Shown piece after piece: positions 60,108-64,000 of a stretch of 64,000 bases of DNA. The translations under genes were made by a program, and so were the position numbers. The DNA comes from CAVVNN01 sp963838035 (lineage in GTDB: Bacteria; Actinomycetota; Thermoleophilia; Solirubrobacterales; 70-9), in NCBI GenBank assembly GCA_963838035.1, contig CAWIPM010000002.1:677249-741248 (forward strand). Reading direction: 5' to 3'. The notes beneath the pieces were generated by a model. That model searched no databases. It worked only from the letters and a program-made list of their open reading frames with translations, and was not told the origin of the DNA. Position 1 is the first letter of the stretch; the number at the start of each line of letters is the position of its first letter.

Positions 60108-62357
60108 TGCCGAGGACGTCGATCCCGAGGACGCGCCGGTAGCCGGTGGCTAGCTGGTCAAGCGCCCGCTGCCAGGATCGGCAGCGGGCGGCGCGGACTC
60201 CGGAGGCGCCGAGGTGGCGGCGCAGCAGCGGCGAGGAGGCAAGCTGCAGCACGGCGCCGGCGAGGTGATCGGGGTCGGGGCGGCAGAGGAGGCCCGTGTG
60301 CCGGTTCTCGACCAGCGCCGCCGGCCCGCCCTCGGCCACGGCGACCACCGGCAGCCCGCTTGCGCCCGCCTCGATGATCGCCTGGCCGTAGGTGTCGGTG
60401 CTGCTGCAGAAGAGGAAGATGTCGGCGCTGGCATAGGCGCGCGCCAGGTCCTCGCCCTCGAGCCAGCCGAGGAAGGTGGCGTGCTCGCCCAGCCGCCCGC
60501 GCAACTCCACCTCCTCCGGGCCCCCGCCGGCAAGCAGCAGGTGCAGTCGCGGGTCGCCGGCGTGCGCGCGCAGGAAGCTCTCGGCGAGCAGGTCGATGCC
60601 CTTCTCGCGGCTGAGTCGACCGGCGTAGAGGACCTTCAGCTCGCCCGGGAAGGCGGCGCGGTCGGACTTGCCGGGAGCGAAGCGGTCGACGTCGACGCCG
60701 CGCTCCCAGCGACCCAGCCGCGCGGGATCGACGCCGATCCGAGCCAGGGAGGCATCCGCCGCCGGGCTCGGCGATAGGACCAGCGAAGGGGCGCCGTAGA
60801 AGGCCCGCAAGGCGATCTCGGCAATCGCCTCCAGTCCGTCCTCCCCGCTCCGCAGCCCCGTGTAGGCGCCGAGCTCGGTGTGGTAGCTGCCGAGGAGCGG
60901 CATCCCGGTGACGCGACCGAGCAGGGTGGCGGCGACGCCGGCCGGGCCGGGCGCGGTGACGTGGACCAGGTCGTAGCGGCCCTCGGCCAGGGTCTCGACC
61001 AGATCGGGTAGGCCCGGCACACCGAGCTTCATCCCCGCATAGAAGGGAACCTCCAGCTCGGCGGCGGCCGGCAGCCGCCGGTCGACGCCCGCGTCGGTGC
61101 CGACCACGTCGACCTCAAAGCCCGGGACCCCGCGCTCGCGGATCTCCTCGATCGTGCGGGTGACGCCATGCATCGAGCCGATCCCGTCGGCGATCAGAGC
61201 CACCCTCCGCGGCTCGTCCTCGCGGGCGGAGAGCTTCGCCTTCTCGGCGCCGAGGAAGGCTGCCGAGGGCGCGTAGGGTACCGCCGGCACCAGCGCCTCG
61301 AAAAGGCCGGATGCCGCGGAGAGCCCCTCTCCCCGCGCAACCGCCTCGGCGCCGGCCCCGACAACGGCGCGCAGGCGCCGCTCGTGGATGCGGCGAGCGC
61401 GCCGGTAGAGGTCGGCGTGGGAGAAGCCGTCGGACTGCAGATGGTCGAGCAGCTCGCGCCCCCGAACCTTCAGGCCGATGCCTCCCAGCCAGGCCTCGAG
61501 CAGCGCCCGGGCGTCGCCGGGGCCGATGTCGGTGGCGACCTTGCCCTCGCGGGCGGCGCCCTCGACGATCACCCGCTGGGCCATCTTCAGCACGGCTGCC
61601 GGGTCGGGAGCCCGATCGTCGCCATCGGGCCCTTCGAGGACGAGGGCGCGGGTGGCGAGGGCCATCGCCGCGTGTGTCCACTTGGCGGCGCTGCCCTGCT
61701 CGCCCCCGGCGGCGACGTCGGCCCCGCGTCGCAGGTGGCGCAGAAACTCTTCCGGCGTGGAAGCCGCGGGCGCCTCGGTGAAGGTGCGGCCGATGTCCAC
61801 GCCGGCGTGATCGTCGGAGCCGCCGATCGCCGGTGCCCGCCGTGCGTCTCGATGTAGACGGCGGCGGGCATGTTGAGCTCGGCGGCTCGCGAGCCGTTGC
61901 GCACCTCCCAGATCGGGAACAGCTCCGCCAGCAGGCGGCGGTGACGCTGGGCGAGGGGCGCGTCGACGCTGTAGAACGGGTGCGCGAGGGCGCAGGCGAT
62001 CTCGTTCTCGTCAAGGTATGCGGCGCAGGCGACGACGTCGCCGGAATTGGCCTGCAGCCACTCGTGGTCTCCAGGAGTGATCCCGTAGCAGAGGACGTGA
62101 ACCGCCTGGGGCTCGCCGGCGAAGCGGGCGGTCAGCTCCTCGGAGACGAAGCAGTCGGGACGGCCGGCCAGCTCGAGGCAGCCGTCGATCGTGTCGTGGT
62201 CGGTGATCGTGACGAAGTCCATCCCGCGGCGCTTCGCCAGCTCATAGACCTCCGCAGGCGGCGTCGCGCACTCGGGCAGCCCGAGCGATCGCTGGACCCC
62301 GAGCCGCGAGAGCTGCGAGGCGGCGGAATGGCAGTGCATGTCTACACGGGAAGTCAT
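60079..62357 (-). pseudogene. PHP-domain/glycosyltransferase 4 fusion, one frameshift
   Basis: First frame: SRVDMHCHSAASQLSRLGVQ (HxH), FVTITDHDTIDGCLELAG, EIACALAHPFY, up to YIETHGG. The next frame continues AIGGSDDHAGVDIGRTFTEA and runs through a GT4 domain: YDLVHVTAPGPAGVAATLLG, GRLSREKGIDLLAESFLRAH, TDTYGQAIIEAGASGLPVVA (E-x7-E). Adding one C at ~61837 gives GGHPAIGGSDDHAG. The SDDH motif completes the PHP metal site, so the two parts are one protein (about 757 residues). GT4 retaining glycosyltransferase with a PHP phosphoesterase N-terminus. Confidence 0.8.
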
Positions 62358-62467
62358 CGGTGTCTCCCTCTTTCGTATTCGCTTTCTCGCTCAACAGATT
62401 CTGCGAATAGCAGGGAAAACTTGTGAAACGGCAGAGAACGAGATGTGAAGCTCGGGTGACCTCGCAG

Positions 62468-63361
62468 CTAGAGGGAGCGCTCGAGCTCCGTCCAGGTGCC
62501 GCGGCCTTCCTCGACCCGCCATAGCTCGCGGAAGCGGACGAAGAGGAGCTCCCGGCGGGTCCTCAGCAGGGCCTGCAGCGACTCGATCCCCTCGGCGCGG
62601 GGGAGCATCACGTCGCAGTCGTGGATGTCGCCGAGCACTGCCTGCAGATCCTTGGCCGCACGGCGGGCGGCGGGCGGCTGCGCGGCCGAAGCAGGGCTCG
62701 ACGATCTCCAGCACGTAGCGCAGCCGCTTCGCTGCGATCCGCAGGTCGTGCTGCGCCGTCGCGGCGCCCGGCTCGAGCGCCGGACCGGCGAGGTCGTGCA
62801 GCTCCTGCAACCGGGCGCGCACGATCCGCGCCGCGTTGGCGCGCAGGGGCCCACGCGTGTCGAGCCCCCTTACGCTGCGCGGCTTCAAAGCCGGGCCTCC
62901 TCAACCAGCCGATCGAGCCTGCGGCGCAGCTTTGCGAGCCGCTTCTTCCCCACGAACGGCGCCAGCCCCTCGTTGGCCTGCAGCTGCTCGGCGCGAAGCC
63001 GCTCGACCAGCGCCGCGAGCGCTTCGCGGTCCGCCGCGCCGATCCGATCCGCGCAGCGCTGGAAGAACTCGATCTGCACGTCGCTGTCGCGCCGGGCGCC
63101 GAGCGCGTCGGCCAGCGCCTTCACCTGCTTCAGCGCCTTGCGGCAGGGCTTGCGGGGGAAGCAGGGCTCGAACACCTCCATCGCCGCGCGCAGGCGTCGG
63201 GTCGCGACCCGCATGTCGTGGACGCGCTCGACGTCGCCGGTGTCGAGCACGCCCCCCGCGTGGGCGAAGACCTCGGCGGCGCGGACCTCGACCACCCGGG
63301 CCGCAGCGTGCGCGAAGGGCTCGTCGCAGTCGAGGCCGGGCACATCGCGCGAACGAGCCAA
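62468..63361 (-). pseudogene. CHAD-domain protein, split by two frameshifts
   Basis: Frame one (63361-62885): VERVHDMRVATRRLRAAMEV, the first CHAD half, ends LVEEARL with a TGA. Frame two: SVRGLDTRGPLRANAARIVR, then AAKRLRYVLEIVEPCFGRAA with HDLRIAA, then a further shift at ~62680 and frame three AAKDLQAVLGDIHDCDVMLP. Conserved His and Arg of both halves (HDMRVATRRLR, HDLRIAAKRLR) and the LGDIHDCD motif are intact. CHAD domains bind polyphosphate. It is next to ppx and the ppk block. Confidence 0.75.
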
Positions 63362-63379
63362 CCGGCCTGAGGCTAGCGC

Positions 63380-64000
63380 TCAGGCGGCGATCCGCTGCGG
63401 CGAGGAACCGTTGGCGTTGCCGTTGAGCAGGTCGAGGATGACGCCCTCGCGCAGGCCGCCCTTGCCGATCTGCAGCGGCTGCCCCAGCAGCTCGGAGATC
63501 TTCTCCAGCAGCAGCACGCCGGTGGCGAGGATGCGGACGCGCTCGGGGTCGAGCTCGAAGCGCCTCGCGACCTCGGTGGCCGGATCGCCGGCGAGGACCC
63601 GGATCCCCCGCTCCAGCGTCTCGTACTCGAGCACCGCGCCGACCAGGCGCCGCAGCGAGGTGGCGCTGCCGCCGACGGCGACGGCCTGGGCCGGGTGCTC
63701 GACCTCGACCCCCTCGAAGAGGTCGTCGATGCGATCGCGGACCTTGCGGATCTCCGCCGCCGAGGGCGGGTCGGAGGCGATCAGCTCGTCGGCGAGCACC
63801 CCGGAGCCGACCGACCAGGAGCGCACGCTCTCGACCCCGCCGGGCGCCGTGCCGAGAATCACCTCGGTCGACCCTCCGCCGACGTCGACGACGCCGATCT
63901 TCCCCTCCACCGGATGGCCCAGAGTCTTGGTGGCTCCGATGAACGAGAGCCGCCCCTCCTCCTCGTCGCCGAGGATGTCGACCGGCACCCCCGAGGCCCT
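63380..64000 (-). CDS. ppx: Ppx/GppA exopolyphosphatase, 5' part outside the window
   Basis: The frame runs off the right edge. It reads VDILGDEEEGRLSFIGATKT, GKIGVVDVGGGSTEVILGTA (the DxGGGSTE phosphate loop), SWSVGSGVLADELI, AVAVGGSATSLRRLVGAVLE (GGSATS) and GVLLLEKISELLGQPLQIGK then GGLREGVILDLL. Removes phosphate from polyP or pppGpp. Same strand as CHAD, 18 bp away. Confidence 0.92.
   Translation of the reverse strand, partial: RASGVPVDILGDEEEGRLSFIGATKTLGHPVEGKIGVVDVGGGSTEVILGTAPGGVESVRSWSVGSGVLADELIASDPPSAAEIRKVRDRIDDLFEGVEVEHPAQAVAVGGSATSLRRLVGAVLEYETLERGIRVLAGDPATEVARRFELDPERVRILATGVLLLEKISELLGQPLQIGKGGLREGVILDLLNGNANGSSPQRIAA

Overview
The window is high-GC DNA that reads as an actinobacterial chromosome, most likely class Thermoleophilia, order Solirubrobacterales. 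The evidence is a secreted protein with the leader TYANVVATLALFLALGGGAY, very large Cys-rich repeat surface proteins, a Bacillus/actinobacterial-type LexA box, type A RNase P RNA, and many genes that appear to be transcribed leaderless (a TAnnnT -10 box about 6-9 nt before the start codon). The genus assignment is inference; no 16S rRNA gene is present.

Layout. 0-7.6 kb: diguanylate cyclase fragment, thioredoxin-domain YyaL-like protein, glutamine synthetase, a cysteine-less AhpD-like protein behind a strong promoter/operator, a secreted protein, an RlpA-like protein under a c-di-AMP (ydaO) riboswitch, rnpB, lexA, tRNA-Leu(GAG). 7.6-10.5 kb: accessory strip behind tRNA-Leu with an IS66 transposase remnant, a small toxin-tip/immunity-like pair, a frameshifted HTH gene and a truncated conserved gene. 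10.5-21 kb: PNPOx-family protein, alkane hydroxylase operon (alkB-rubA-tetR), secG, ccmF-ccmE, an SDR, a glycosyltransferase and a 950-residue secreted repeat protein. 21.1-25.0 kb: a small island between an intact tRNA-Gly(CCC) and a 41-nt copy of its 5' half, carrying a VapBC-like pair, an FAD monooxygenase and an alpha/beta hydrolase. 25-31 kb: ccmG-ccmH, a CpsD-like ATPase, argS, a metallophosphoesterase, a lipoprotein and a Ser/Thr kinase. 30.9-41.5 kb: tgt (frameshifted), gpmI, tpiA, pgk, gap, VOC protein, ABC exporter, rapZ, uvrC. 41.6-48.6 kb: enoyl-CoA hydratase, frameshifted cupredoxin, MaoC protein, large secreted RCC1/TIG and carnabody-like (CarboxypepD_reg) proteins, and gene scraps. 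48.6-53.1 kb: 2-oxoacid:ferredoxin oxidoreductase (gamma-alpha-beta) with a GltD-ferredoxin fusion. 53.2-56.2 kb: two TadE-like genes, a broken FkbM methyltransferase and a membrane protein. 56.3-64 kb: a phosphate/polyphosphate block (pit, DUF47, ppk, PHP-glycosyltransferase, CHAD, ppx).

How the genes work together. The gap-pgk-tpiA-gpmI run encodes lower glycolysis. CcmE/F/G/H belong to cytochrome c maturation but sit in two places 9 kb apart. The polyphosphate block couples phosphate uptake (Pit with its DUF47 partner), polyP synthesis (Ppk), polyP breakdown (Ppx) and a polyP-binding CHAD protein.

Quality note. At least seven single-base frameshifts interrupt otherwise well-conserved genes (tgt, PHP-glycosyltransferase, CHAD twice, fkbM, cupredoxin, HTH). 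The density and GC-rich contexts suggest that part of these are assembly errors rather than real decay.
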